Source: GCA-003244245 sp050699435 (GTDB taxonomy: Bacteria > Actinomycetota > Actinomycetes > Mycobacteriales > Pseudonocardiaceae). Taken from it: 64,000 nucleotides of DNA. Below, one piece after another: positions 1-7,230 of the stretch (the stretch's first letter is position 1; every line of letters begins with the position of its first letter). A program made the translations under genes and the position numbers. The notes below the pieces were generated by a model. That model made no database searches. It was not told where the DNA came from and was given only the letters and a program-made list of their open reading frames with translations. The stretch covers positions 1 through 64,000 of the forward strand of contig JBOHGM010000009.1 of the NCBI GenBank assembly GCA_050699435.1. The letters are read 5' to 3'.

Positions 1-578
1 CAGCGTCGTCAGGGTCGGCCGGGTCGGTTTCGGGAGGGGCCAAGAAGTCCAAGCCGAAGCCGCGGACCGGTTCGCTGCTGAAGTCCATGACCGTGGACAC
101 GGTCACCCTCGAGGACGCGCTGCGGCTGCTCTCGCTGCCCCGGGTGGTGGGCACCGATCCGGAGAGCGGGCAGGAGATCACCGCGCAGCACGGGCGCTAC
201 GGGCCCTACCTCAAGAAGGGCACCGACTCACGGTCCTTGGCCGACGAGGAGCAGATCTTCACGATTACCCTTGACGAGGCGCTGAAGATCTACGCCGAGC
301 CCAAGCGCCGGGGCAGGCAGGCCGCCGCGAAGCCGCCGCTGCGCGAAATGGGCATCGACCCGGCGTCGAGCAAGCCGATGGTGGTCAAGGACGGCCGGTT
401 CGGGCCCTATGTCACCGACGGCGAGGTCAACGCATCGTTGCGCAAGGGCGACAGCGTCGACGAGCTCACCGACGAGCGGGCCGTTGAACTGCTGGCCGAG
501 AAACGCGCCAAGGGCTCAGCTCCGAAACGCCCAGCTCCGAAACGCAGCACCGGGCGGAAGTCCACGGCGTCGGCCTGA
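1..578 (+). CDS. topA: DNA topoisomerase I, C-terminal part (partial)
   Basis: This is the 3' end of a gene that starts before the window; the frame is open from base 3. The residues match the lysine-rich C-terminal repeats of actinobacterial type IA topoisomerase, which relaxes negative supercoils. Two repeat units each carry a GRYGPYL or GRFGPYV-like motif, about 60 and 120 residues after the first in-window Met at 87. The tail is rich in Lys, Arg, Ala and Pro, as in high-GC relatives. The catalytic tyrosine domain lies outside the window. The topA-MFS-holB order is a known actinobacterial arrangement and supports the call. Confidence 0.93.
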   Translation, partial: ASSGSAGSVSGGAKKSKPKPRTGSLLKSMTVDTVTLEDALRLLSLPRVVGTDPESGQEITAQHGRYGPYLKKGTDSRSLADEEQIFTITLDEALKIYAEPKRRGRQAAAKPPLREMGIDPASSKPMVVKDGRFGPYVTDGEVNASLRKGDSVDELTDERAVELLAEKRAKGSAPKRPAPKRSTGRKSTASA

Positions 579-669
579 CACGGGCCCAGTACCGCGAACG
601 TGAGGGACCCATCGTGGTGCCCGACGTGCCACCATGACGAGTGTTCAATGCAGCCTCCAGGGGGTGGGC

Positions 670-1254
670 ATGGTGAGCGAGCCGGTGGACGCTTCCAGCG
701 CGCTGTTCGGTCCCGACGGCACTGAGCTGCCCGACCCGCTGCCGGTGCTTCCTGATCCGTTGACCGGACCGGAGCGCGGCGAATGGCGCGACGCCCCGAC
801 GATCCCGCCGGTACCCCTGCCCGCCATGCCGGACGCGCGCGCGATGCGGGAGGCGATCCTCGCCCAGCTCGGCGAGGATCCACCCGCGGCACCGTCCTCC
901 TCGACGGCGGAGACCAGGCCTGTCCCGCATCCCGGAGCGCACCCGCAGACAGCTGGGGTGGGTGCGTTCCCTTACCAGCGGCCGCTGCCGCGTCCGGTGG
1001 GGTCGGCCACGATGGGAGGACCTGCCGCACCCGGTTCGCACCGCCCGCCGGTGTCCGGCCCGCCCCGTGCGCTCAGCCCCGTACCGCCCGCCGACCTGCG
1101 CCGCCGGATCAGCCGGGAGCTCCCCGCCGGACTGCCGACCCGCTTGGCCGGCGGCGTGCGCACCGGCTGCGTCATCACGCTGATCATCTTCGGGGTGGTC
1201 GCCTTCAACATCATCGCCGGATTCATGCAGTCGGTGTCCGCGCTGTTCCACTGA
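670..1254 (+). CDS. Proline-rich protein with C-terminal membrane anchor
   Basis: The protein has about 194 residues if it starts at ATG 670, which sits just after an AGGGGGTGGG stretch that can serve as ribosome binding site; ATG 634 and GTG 673 are alternatives. Most of it is proline-, alanine- and arginine-rich and probably disordered. The last 30 residues form one hydrophobic segment (about residues 165-188) typical of a tail anchor. It lies between topA and the MFS gene on the same strand. I do not recognise a family, so the function is unknown. Confidence 0.6.
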   Translation: MVSEPVDASSALFGPDGTELPDPLPVLPDPLTGPERGEWRDAPTIPPVPLPAMPDARAMREAILAQLGEDPPAAPSSSTAETRPVPHPGAHPQTAGVGAFPYQRPLPRPVGSATMGGPAAPGSHRPPVSGPPRALSPVPPADLRRRISRELPAGLPTRLAGGVRTGCVITLIIFGVVAFNIIAGFMQSVSALFH

Positions 1255-1288
1255 CCGAGGCACATCCTGCAGGATCGGCGATCCTGGC

Positions 1289-1301
1289 TACCCTGAGCAT
1301 C
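1289..1301 (+). promoter_or_regulatory. Likely -10 box of a leaderless promoter for the MFS gene
   Basis: TACCCT (1289-1294) fits the actinobacterial TANNNT -10 consensus and ends 7 bases before the GTG at 1302. No Shine-Dalgarno sequence precedes that GTG. Together these suggest that transcription starts at or next to the start codon. This is inference from spacing only. Confidence 0.4.
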
Positions 1302-2705
1302 GTGGACCACCCATCCGAGCAAGCCCAGGTGGGATCCACGACGCACCGGGTGCGTGAGGTGCTGGCCATTCCCGCATTCCGCCGGCTGTGGGGAGTCACC
1401 GCGCTCACTGCGACCGGGGATTGGCTGGCGCTGCTCGCCCTCTCCGCGCTGGCCACTCAGCTCACCACCGGTTACCAGGCGCAGAGCTTCGCGCTCGGGG
1501 GTGTGGTCGCCATCAAGCTGCTGCCCGCGATGGTGCTCGCCCCGCTGGCCGGAGCACTCGCGGACAAGCTGGACCGCAGGCACGTGATGGTGGTCTGCGA
1601 CGTGCTGCGCGCCAGCCTGTTGCTCTCCATTCCGCTGGTCGGCGAGTTGGCCTGGCTGTTCGTGGCGGTCTTTCTCATCGAGGTCTGTGCGCTGTTCTGG
1701 ATCCCCGCCAAGGATGCGTCGGTGCCCAACCTGCTGCACCGCCGCGACCAGGTGGAGACCGCCAACCAGCTCGCGCTGATCATGACCTACGGGCTGGCCG
1801 TGCTGGTCGCAGCCGGACTGTTCGCCACACTGTCCAAGGTCGGCCCGGCACTCGGTCTGACGGTCTTCGGCGCCGAGCAGTCGGCTTATCTCGCGTTGAC
1901 CGTGACCGGCGTCGCCTACGCCATCTGCGCGCTGGTCGTCGGCATCCGGATCCCGGAGATCTCCGGACGGGCCGCAACAACCCGGCCGATGGCCCAGCCC
2001 GGCCTGCTGGCGATGCTGCGCGACGGGGTGGTCTTCGTCCGCGACACGCCACTGGTCCGCGGTCTGGTCACCGGGATCGTCGGTGCCTTCGCGGCCGGCG
2101 GTGCCGTCATCGCCTGCGCCAAGCTGTACGCCACCAGTTTGGGCGGCGGGGATGCTGCCTACGGGCTGCTCTTCGCGTCGCTGTTCGCCGGGTTGGGCCT
2201 GGGTATGGTGCTCGCACCGCAGGCTGCCCGCCGGACCCGGCACCGCAGGCTGTTCGGTCAGGCGATCGTGGCGGCCGGGCTGATGCTGGTGGTGGTCGCG
2301 GTGGCGCCGCACCTGTTTGTCGCGCTGGCCGCCGTCACGCTGGTCGGTGCTGCCGCGGGGGTCGCGTTCCTCACCGGTCTGACCATCATCGGCGCCCAGG
2401 TGGCCGACGAGATGCGGGGGCGCACCATCGCCTTCGTCCAGTCCCTCGTGCGGATCGACCTGCTCGCCTCGATGGCCATGGTCCCGTTGCTGGTCGGGTT
2501 GGTGCAGCAGCGCACCGTTACGCTGTTCGGCGAGCAGATGATCATCGACGGAACCCGCCCGGTGCTGCTCGGTGCCGGTCTGGTGGCGGCCGCCGTGGGT
2601 ATGGTCGCATACCGCCAGATGGACGACCGGGTGCGCAACTCACTGCTGACCGACTTGCGCGCCGCGCTGCGCAGGCGGCGGGTGACCTGGGGAGGCCCGA
2701 CATGA
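1302..2705 (+). CDS. MFS transporter (MFS half of a tmk-linked family)
   Basis: The protein has 467 residues and about 10-12 hydrophobic helices. The cytoplasmic loop after helix 2 (ALADKLDRRHVMV) is the usual MFS signature. GTG 1302 is chosen because the reading frame upstream resembles the shadow of the preceding gene and a -10 box sits just before it. In several actinomycetes the protein at this locus, between topA and holB, is an MFS domain fused to thymidylate kinase. Here the ORF stops after the MFS part and no kinase P-loop follows. The substrate is unknown. The stop overlaps the ATG of the next small ORF (ATGA). Confidence 0.8.
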   Translation: MDHPSEQAQVGSTTHRVREVLAIPAFRRLWGVTALTATGDWLALLALSALATQLTTGYQAQSFALGGVVAIKLLPAMVLAPLAGALADKLDRRHVMVVCDVLRASLLLSIPLVGELAWLFVAVFLIEVCALFWIPAKDASVPNLLHRRDQVETANQLALIMTYGLAVLVAAGLFATLSKVGPALGLTVFGAEQSAYLALTVTGVAYAICALVVGIRIPEISGRAATTRPMAQPGLLAMLRDGVVFVRDTPLVRGLVTGIVGAFAAGGAVIACAKLYATSLGGGDAAYGLLFASLFAGLGLGMVLAPQAARRTRHRRLFGQAIVAAGLMLVVVAVAPHLFVALAAVTLVGAAAGVAFLTGLTIIGAQVADEMRGRTIAFVQSLVRIDLLASMAMVPLLVGLVQQRTVTLFGEQMIIDGTRPVLLGAGLVAAAVGMVAYRQMDDRVRNSLLTDLRAALRRRRVTWGGPT

Positions 2706-2773
2706 GCGTGCGAGACCTGCGCGAGACCTGCTTGCAGGGTGGAGCCCTTACGGCTGTCAGGGTCGAGCCATGA
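2702..2773 (+). CDS. 23-codon ORF bridging MFS gene and holB
   Basis: This 23-residue ORF begins in an ATGA overlap with the MFS stop and ends in an ATGA overlap with the holB start. Ribosomes could therefore pass from one gene to the next without a gap. It may be a translational coupling peptide, or the residue of a deleted thymidylate kinase gene or domain that relatives carry here. No domain can be recognised in so few residues. Confidence 0.4.
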   Translation: MSVRDLRETCLQGGALTAVRVEP

Positions 2774-3963
2774 GCGTCTGGGTCAGCGTCGTCGGCCAGG
2801 ATCCGGCGGTCGTCGCGCTGCAGGAGGCGGCCCGATCGGCAGCTATCGCGATCGACCGGGACGCCCCCCGGTCGGCTGGGGCGATGACGCACGCCTGGCT
2901 GTTCACCGGCCCGCCGGGCAGCGGGCGCTCGGTGGCCGCGCGGGCCTTCGCCGCCGCGCTGCAGTGCACCGACGCCGAGCCTGGGTGCGGCGCGTGCCAG
3001 GGCTGCCGGACCACCCTCGCAGGCACCCACGCGGATGTCCGCGAGGTGGTACCCGAGGGCCTGTCCATCTCGGTCGCGGAGATGCGCGCCCTGGTCGCAG
3101 GTGCGTCGCGGCGCCCCTCGGCAGGCCGCTGGCAGGTGCTGCTCATCGAGGACGCCGACCGGCTCACAGAGGGTGCGGCCAACGCCCTGCTCAAGGCCGT
3201 GGAGGAGCCCCCGCCGCGCACCGTGTTCGTGCTGTGCGCCCCGTCGGATCATCCCGAGGACATCGCGGTGACGCTGCGCTCGCGCTGCCGGCCGGTCGGG
3301 CTGCGCACCCCGCCCGCCGCGGCGGTGGCCAAGGTGCTCGAGCAGCGCGACGGCCTGGACGCGGCGACAGCGCGATGGGCGGCGTCGGTGTGCGGCGGGC
3401 ACGTCGGCCGGGCCCGCCGGCTGGCCACCGATCCCGAGGCCCGGGCCCGGCGAGCGGCGGTGCTGGCGGTGCCGACCGCATTGCGCTCGTTCGACGATGT
3501 GTTCACCCTGGCCGACGAGCTGGTCGGGGCCGCCGAGTCCGAGGCCAGCGGGCTGACCTTCGCCCGCAACGCGGCGGAGACCGAAGAACTGGAGACCGCG
3601 CTAGGGGCAGGGGGGACCGGGAAGGGTGCGGCAGCCGCCACCCGGGGCGCGAAGGGCGCCATCCGTGATCTGGAGCGCCGCCAGAAGTCCCGGGCCACCC
3701 GCACCCAGCGCGACGCGCTGGACCGCGCCCTGGTGGACCTGGCCGGTTTCTACCGCGACGCGCTGGCCGTGGTCTGGGGTGCGCCGGTGGCCCTGACCCA
3801 CCCCGACCGGGCCGCCGACATCGCCGCTGTCGCCGCCGCGAGCAGCCCGGAGTCATTGCTGCGACGGCTGGAGGCGGTGCTCGGCTGCCGGGAGGCGCTC
3901 GAGCTCAACGTCAAGCCCCGGATCGCCGTCGAAGCCCTGACCAGCGCGCTGCAGGACCCGTGA
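2770..3963 (+). CDS. holB: DNA polymerase III subunit delta'
   Basis: This is the 397-residue clamp-loader subunit that helps load the beta clamp during replication. An AAA+ fold is visible: a P-loop GPPGSGRS (residues 47-54), degenerate in the Lys position as is usual for delta'; a zinc-binding group with Cys66, Cys73, Cys76 and Cys79; the helix LLIEDADRL; and the sensor motif LRSRC near residue 177. A linker rich in Ala, Gly and Lys follows at about 275-305. The start overlaps the preceding mini-ORF by four bases. The stop codon lies inside a long palindrome that probably ends the transcript. Confidence 0.93.
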   Translation: MSVWVSVVGQDPAVVALQEAARSAAIAIDRDAPRSAGAMTHAWLFTGPPGSGRSVAARAFAAALQCTDAEPGCGACQGCRTTLAGTHADVREVVPEGLSISVAEMRALVAGASRRPSAGRWQVLLIEDADRLTEGAANALLKAVEEPPPRTVFVLCAPSDHPEDIAVTLRSRCRPVGLRTPPAAAVAKVLEQRDGLDAATARWAASVCGGHVGRARRLATDPEARARRAAVLAVPTALRSFDDVFTLADELVGAAESEASGLTFARNAAETEELETALGAGGTGKGAAAATRGAKGAIRDLERRQKSRATRTQRDALDRALVDLAGFYRDALAVVWGAPVALTHPDRAADIAAVAAASSPESLLRRLEAVLGCREALELNVKPRIAVEALTSALQDP

Positions 3964-4002
3964 GTGGCGTTAAGTGCTATAGCACTTAACGCCACTCACG
4001 GG
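3957..4002. terminator. 46-bp perfect palindrome at the holB stop
   Basis: The two 23-base arms are exactly complementary (CCCGTGAGTGGCGTTAAGTG and on to the centre TATA). It contains the holB stop codon at 3961. It can form a long hairpin on either strand and has no T-tract. Closely related palindromes lie at 54165-54206 and 58331-58372, so this is a dispersed element of this genome that probably works as a bidirectional transcription terminator. Confidence 0.7.
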
Positions 4003-4046
4003 TCGCGAAGCGAGCCAGTACACTGGGCCGCGCTGCCGGCAGCACC

Positions 4047-4123
4047 GCCGCCTTAGCTCAGTCGGCCAGAGCGGCTCACTCGTAATGAGCAGGTCAAGGG
4101 TTCGATTCCCTTAGGCGGCTCCA
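4047..4123 (+). tRNA. tRNA-Thr (CGT anticodon)
   Basis: This is a cloverleaf of 77 bases. The acceptor stem is GCCGCCT/AGGCGGC and the discriminator is T. The anticodon stem is GCTCA/TGAGC with loop CTCGTAA, giving anticodon CGT (reads ACG). The T-arm contains GGTTCGATTCC, and CCA is encoded. The 3' half is the crossover region for the integrated element, and the gene stays intact at this end. Confidence 0.95.
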
Positions 4124-4126
4124 GCC
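4078..4126. other. attL: 49-bp att core within tRNA-Thr
   Basis: These 49 bases, from the anticodon loop to just after CCA, recur exactly at 34447-34495. The tRNA is complete on this side and only its 3' part is present on the other, as expected for an element integrated into a tRNA 3' end. A 26-base version with one mismatch is found at 38683-38708. Confidence 0.9.
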
Positions 4127-5431
4127 CTGACCAGCGAGTTCCCCGAAAGGGGAACCGCTGAGCAGGTCGGAGTTAAGATCATGTTGTCGCGGTGTTGTCG
4201 CAGCGCGCGCGGCGCGCTCGTTCATCAGCTCCGCAGCGGCGGCGTCCAGGGCGCTGCCGAGGGAGTCCGCAGCCGCCACGGCGGCCTCCCGCGTCAGGTG
4301 CCCGTACAGGTCCGCAGTGATGCCCGTCTGGGCGTGCCGCAGCGTCTTGGACACCAGCGGCAAGGGCACGCCCGAGGTGAGCATCAGCGTGGCGGCCAGG
4401 TGCCGAAGGTCGTGCAGCCGCACCCGGGGCAACCCGGCCTGGGCGGTCAGCTCGTGGAAGCGGTCCAGCACCCGATCCGGGCGCAGCGGCGGCCCGTTCT
4501 CCCGGGCAAACACCAGACCGTCATCCTCGTACGCCTCGGCCCACTCGGCGCGCTCGACAGCCTGCCGTGCCGACTGCCGCTGCAGCGCGGCCACCACCCG
4601 GGACGACAGCCCGACCCCGGCCGCCGATCCCTTTGTCTTCGGCGCGGTGAACATCAGCCGCCCCGCGACGTCGGACAGCGCGCCCCGGGTCGGGTTGATG
4701 AACAGCGCCCGGGCGGGCAGGTCCAGGTCCGGCCAGCGCAGCGCCAGCGCCTCACCGCGGCGCAGGCCGGTGCCGATGATGACCTCGAACAGGTCCGTCA
4801 GGCGGTCGCCGGCCCGGTGGCAGTGGTCCAGGAACGCGACCGCCTCCGCGGCCGTCCACGGCTTCCGCTCGGCGGCCTGCACCGGTGGCAACACGACGTG
4901 CTGGGCGACGTTGTGCGTCAGCCGCCGCTGCTTCACCGCATCCGACAGCGCCGACGAGAGCACCGCGTGCACGTAGCGGATCGTCGGGGCACCCCGGCCC
5001 GCATCCTCGAGTTCGACGATGAACGCGGCCACGTGGTCGTGGTGCAACTGTTCCAGCGGCAGCGCGCCGAGCGTCGGCACGAGCTCTTTCGTGATGATCT
5101 CCGAGTACCGGTGCATCGTCTTCGGTTTCAGCGCGTGCCGCTTGCCGTCCAGCCACGCCGTGAGGTAGCCGGCCACGGTCTGCCGGTCGTTCACCTTCAC
5201 CCCGGCGCCGTAGCGGGCCAGCACGGCAGCGAGCGCGCGCTGGGCAGCGCCCTTCATCGGGAAGCCGCCCCGGCGCAACGTCTTGCGGCGACCGTCCAGG
5301 CTGGGCACGTCCACCGCGTAATACCAGGTGCCGTGCTTGCGGTCGTCGGCCAGTCGCGGGCAGCGTGGGCCGAGCAGGCGGCCGTTCGCATCGCGGCACG
5401 CGCACTGGCGATACACCCGGCCCTTACTCAT
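4094..5431 (-). CDS. int: Site-specific tyrosine integrase of element 1
   Basis: The 445-residue tyrosine recombinase has an N-terminal Cys-containing arm-binding region, a SAM-like core-binding domain (about 80-180) and a catalytic domain (about 190-390). The catalytic residues seen are Arg224 (GTGLRRGE), His340 and Arg343 (LHDLRH), His366 and Tyr376. It should integrate and excise the element at the tRNA-Thr gene. Its last codons and stop lie inside attL, so the C-terminus (ending RESNP) is encoded by the tRNA/att sequence. Its start overlaps the end of the repressor gene by 8 bases, so the two are cotranscribed. Confidence 0.93.
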   Translation of the reverse strand: MSKGRVYRQCACRDANGRLLGPRCPRLADDRKHGTWYYAVDVPSLDGRRKTLRRGGFPMKGAAQRALAAVLARYGAGVKVNDRQTVAGYLTAWLDGKRHALKPKTMHRYSEIITKELVPTLGALPLEQLHHDHVAAFIVELEDAGRGAPTIRYVHAVLSSALSDAVKQRRLTHNVAQHVVLPPVQAAERKPWTAAEAVAFLDHCHRAGDRLTDLFEVIIGTGLRRGEALALRWPDLDLPARALFINPTRGALSDVAGRLMFTAPKTKGSAAGVGLSSRVVAALQRQSARQAVERAEWAEAYEDDGLVFARENGPPLRPDRVLDRFHELTAQAGLPRVRLHDLRHLAATLMLTSGVPLPLVSKTLRHAQTGITADLYGHLTREAAVAAADSLGSALDAAAAELMNERAARAATTPRQHDLNSDLLSGSPFGELAGQGWSRLRESNP

Positions 5432-6140
5432 CGGTCTGCCCGACGTGGTCGGCCGCTGGTGCGAGATCCTGCACGCTTCGGCCCTCGACGAGGTCTCCGG
5501 ACTGTTCCTGCTTGTAGCCCCAAGCCAGCAGTGGCTCGGCTACTGCCTCGGCTACTTCCGGTGGAATCTGCGGAAGTGCCCATCCGTGGCGGTGCATCCC
5601 GATACGCGCCGCAGCGAGCATCGTGAGGTGTCTCTCTGCCAGCGCCGGGTCGTGTTCGCGGGTAGTCAGGTAGTCCGTGAGCGCGCTGTTGTGCTGGCGG
5701 TAGATCGCGATCGGGTCGTCTCGCCCCGGCAGCCTTGGGACCCACATCGGGGTGTCCCTGAGGATCTGGCGCTCGGCCGGGCTTGCGCCCGGGCTGCCGG
5801 CCGCGCGGGACAGGACGTACTCACCGATGAAGCACTGGTAAGCCGTCCACGGGTTCATCGCCTGACCCGGGAGGATCTGCACCGGATCGTCTGTGTCAAT
5901 CGGGAAGATGAGCAGGGCAGGCGCCACCTCCAGTGCGGCCGCGAAGATCTCCAGCTCTGAGAGTCCAATATCCTCGCGGCGGCCGTTCTCCAGCTTGGCG
6001 ATCGCGGATCGCGAGACCGGGTAACCAAGTTCGGTGCACCGATCCGCAAGCCACTGAGCGCTCCGCCGTCCCCGGAACCGCTTGATGCGCTCACCGACAC
6101 GGCGCGCTTGGTTTTCTGACCAGCCCTGAGGTTGGGACAC
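5424..6140 (-). CDS. XRE-family repressor of element 1 (cI-like)
   Basis: An HTH_3 helix-turn-helix is visible in the N-terminal 65 residues (VGERIKRFRG, then SRSAIAKLENGRR), followed by a roughly 160-residue domain I do not recognise. It lies directly upstream of int on the same strand and divergent from the excisionase, which is where a lysogeny-maintaining repressor would be. GTG 6140 is preferred over TTG 6158 because a TACTGT -10 box lies 6 bases upstream of the GTG, which suggests a leaderless transcript of repressor plus integrase. Confidence 0.8.
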   Translation of the reverse strand: MSQPQGWSENQARRVGERIKRFRGRRSAQWLADRCTELGYPVSRSAIAKLENGRREDIGLSELEIFAAALEVAPALLIFPIDTDDPVQILPGQAMNPWTAYQCFIGEYVLSRAAGSPGASPAERQILRDTPMWVPRLPGRDDPIAIYRQHNSALTDYLTTREHDPALAERHLTMLAAARIGMHRHGWALPQIPPEVAEAVAEPLLAWGYKQEQSGDLVEGRSVQDLAPAADHVGQTDE

Positions 6141-6146
6141 AGGCGA

Positions 6147-6176
6147 ACAGTAAGCCAACTAGTTGCGCTCTGTCCA
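6147..6176 (-). promoter_or_regulatory. Promoter for the repressor-integrase transcript
   Basis: Read on the minus strand, TGGACA (6176-6171) and TACTGT (6152-6147) are separated by 18 bases, and the -10 box ends 6 bases before the GTG at 6140. This is a good match to a sigma-70-type leaderless promoter. Confidence 0.55.
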
Positions 6177-6203
6177 CCCTCTGTGCGACTCTCTGCTTCT
6201 CGC

Positions 6204-6218
6204 GGTCGAAAAACGACC
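6204..6218. promoter_or_regulatory. Inverted repeat, candidate repressor operator
   Basis: GGTCG and CGACC arms around AAAAA lie in the divergent region between the repressor and the excisionase genes, about 20 bases before the excisionase start. The position fits an operator that controls the rightward operon. Binding is inferred, not shown. Confidence 0.35.
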
Positions 6219-6239
6219 ACTTACGGCAGGTGTGGGGCG

Positions 6240-6419
6240 ATGATCGAACTACTTACTGCGCGACAGGTGGCCGAACTTCTTGGAGTAAGCCTCTGGACGT
6301 TGCGCAAGTGGACCCGGGACGGTCTAGGGCCACAGCCTCACCGGCTCGGCCCCCGCGCTATCCGCTACAGCCGCGAAGATGTGAACGCGTGGCTGCGCAG
6401 CCGACGGGGCGTGGCATGA
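6240..6419 (+). CDS. xis: Excisionase / MerR-like helix-turn-helix protein
   Basis: This protein of 59 residues starts at ATG 6240 after AGGTGTGGGG. The motif LTARQVAELLGVSLWTLRKW and the later SREDVNAWLRSR are characteristic of the winged HTH_17 (excisionase) family, which bends DNA at att sites and steers integrase toward excision. It is divergent from repressor and int and is the first gene of the rightward early operon. Its stop overlaps the next start (ATGA). Confidence 0.8.
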   Translation: MIELLTARQVAELLGVSLWTLRKWTRDGLGPQPHRLGPRAIRYSREDVNAWLRSRRGVA

Positions 6420-6643
6420 CTACCCGTTCGCGACCGCATCCGGCGGCCAAACTGCTCGCTGACGCGGGGCCGACAGTCTCCGTGCCCGAGACCGCGACAG
6501 TGCTGGGAATCTCGAGTGACACGGCCTACGCCCTCGCCAAGCGTGGCGAACTCGGCGTCCGGGTACTGCGCTACGGCAGGAAACTGCGGGTGCCTACCGC
6601 CGACCTGCGGCGCGTCCTCGGCATCGAGGACGGCGCCACATGA
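6416..6643 (+). CDS. Small helix-turn-helix DNA-binding protein
   Basis: The protein has 75 residues. VSVPETATVLGISSDTAYALAKRGELG followed by a basic wing (RKLRVPTADLRRVLG) is an excisionase-type HTH_17 fold. It is translationally coupled to the preceding gene by ATGA. Two adjacent small HTH proteins are common in actinobacterial integrated elements: one may be the true excisionase and the other a replication activator. Which is which cannot be told from sequence. Confidence 0.75.
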   Translation: MTTRSRPHPAAKLLADAGPTVSVPETATVLGISSDTAYALAKRGELGVRVLRYGRKLRVPTADLRRVLGIEDGAT

Positions 6644-7230
6644 GCCTAACAAGAAGGGGCGGGCCTGCCATCCCCGGCAGACCCGCCCCTGAATGTCCAG
6701 CCCGCGTCCAAGCTGCCGAACAGGATCACGGTAGCGCACGGGACGGTCACTGCACGACAGCGTCTGGGACTGACGTCGAGCTGTTCGCCGAGGTGCGGCG
6801 GCTGGCCTACGTCGCCGCTGGCGTCCGCCCCGTCCAGACCCGGGCGGAGTGGACCGATACCGGCACACCGGGCTCTGGCCGGCCGGCAGTCAGCCGGGAC
6901 CGCCCAGAACCGCCCTGGCCGGTGGTCGGCTCCCCGGCGTGGTGGACGGCACGGGAGCCTGTCCGGATCGCCGCCCTGCTGGTGCTCGCCGAGAGCTGGC
7001 TCGTCGCGGACCCGGAGCAGCAGATCCGGCAGCGCCTGCGGCAGGTGTCGCACGCGATCTCCGAAGGCATGGACTGGTCAGCCGCCGCGCACCACCTCGC
7101 GTACGAACCACACCGCGTGGTGGCTAGGCGCCGCGCCGAGCTCGGTCCGCTGGCCCGGCAGGTCGACCCGGAGGCACTGGCCCGGTGGGTGGAGACCGGC
7201 AGCAGTGACAAGGACGGGACCGCGGCGTGA
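6640..7230 (+). CDS. DUF2742-like phage protein
   Basis: The ORF has 196 residues and is coupled by ATGA to the gene before it. The region PPWPVVGSPAWWTAREPVRIAALLVLAESW resembles DUF2742, a family found in mycobacterial prophage-like elements next to the primase. The first 40 codons span a strong hairpin (6655-6690) and look non-conserved, so the true start may lie downstream near 6780. The function is unknown. The end overlaps the primase start (GTGA). Confidence 0.6.
   Translation: MSLTRRGGPAIPGRPAPECPARVQAAEQDHGSARDGHCTTASGTDVELFAEVRRLAYVAAGVRPVQTRAEWTDTGTPGSGRPAVSRDRPEPPWPVVGSPAWWTAREPVRIAALLVLAESWLVADPEQQIRQRLRQVSHAISEGMDWSAAAHHLAYEPHRVVARRRAELGPLARQVDPEALARWVETGSSDKDGTAA
6655..6690 (+). 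terminator. GC-rich hairpin inside the early operon
   Basis: Two 15-base arms (AGGGGCGGGCCTGCC and its near-exact complement, one mismatch) are separated by six bases. It could attenuate transcription between the HTH genes and the replication genes. It overlaps the first codons of the DUF2742-like ORF, which argues for a later start of that ORF. Confidence 0.45.
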
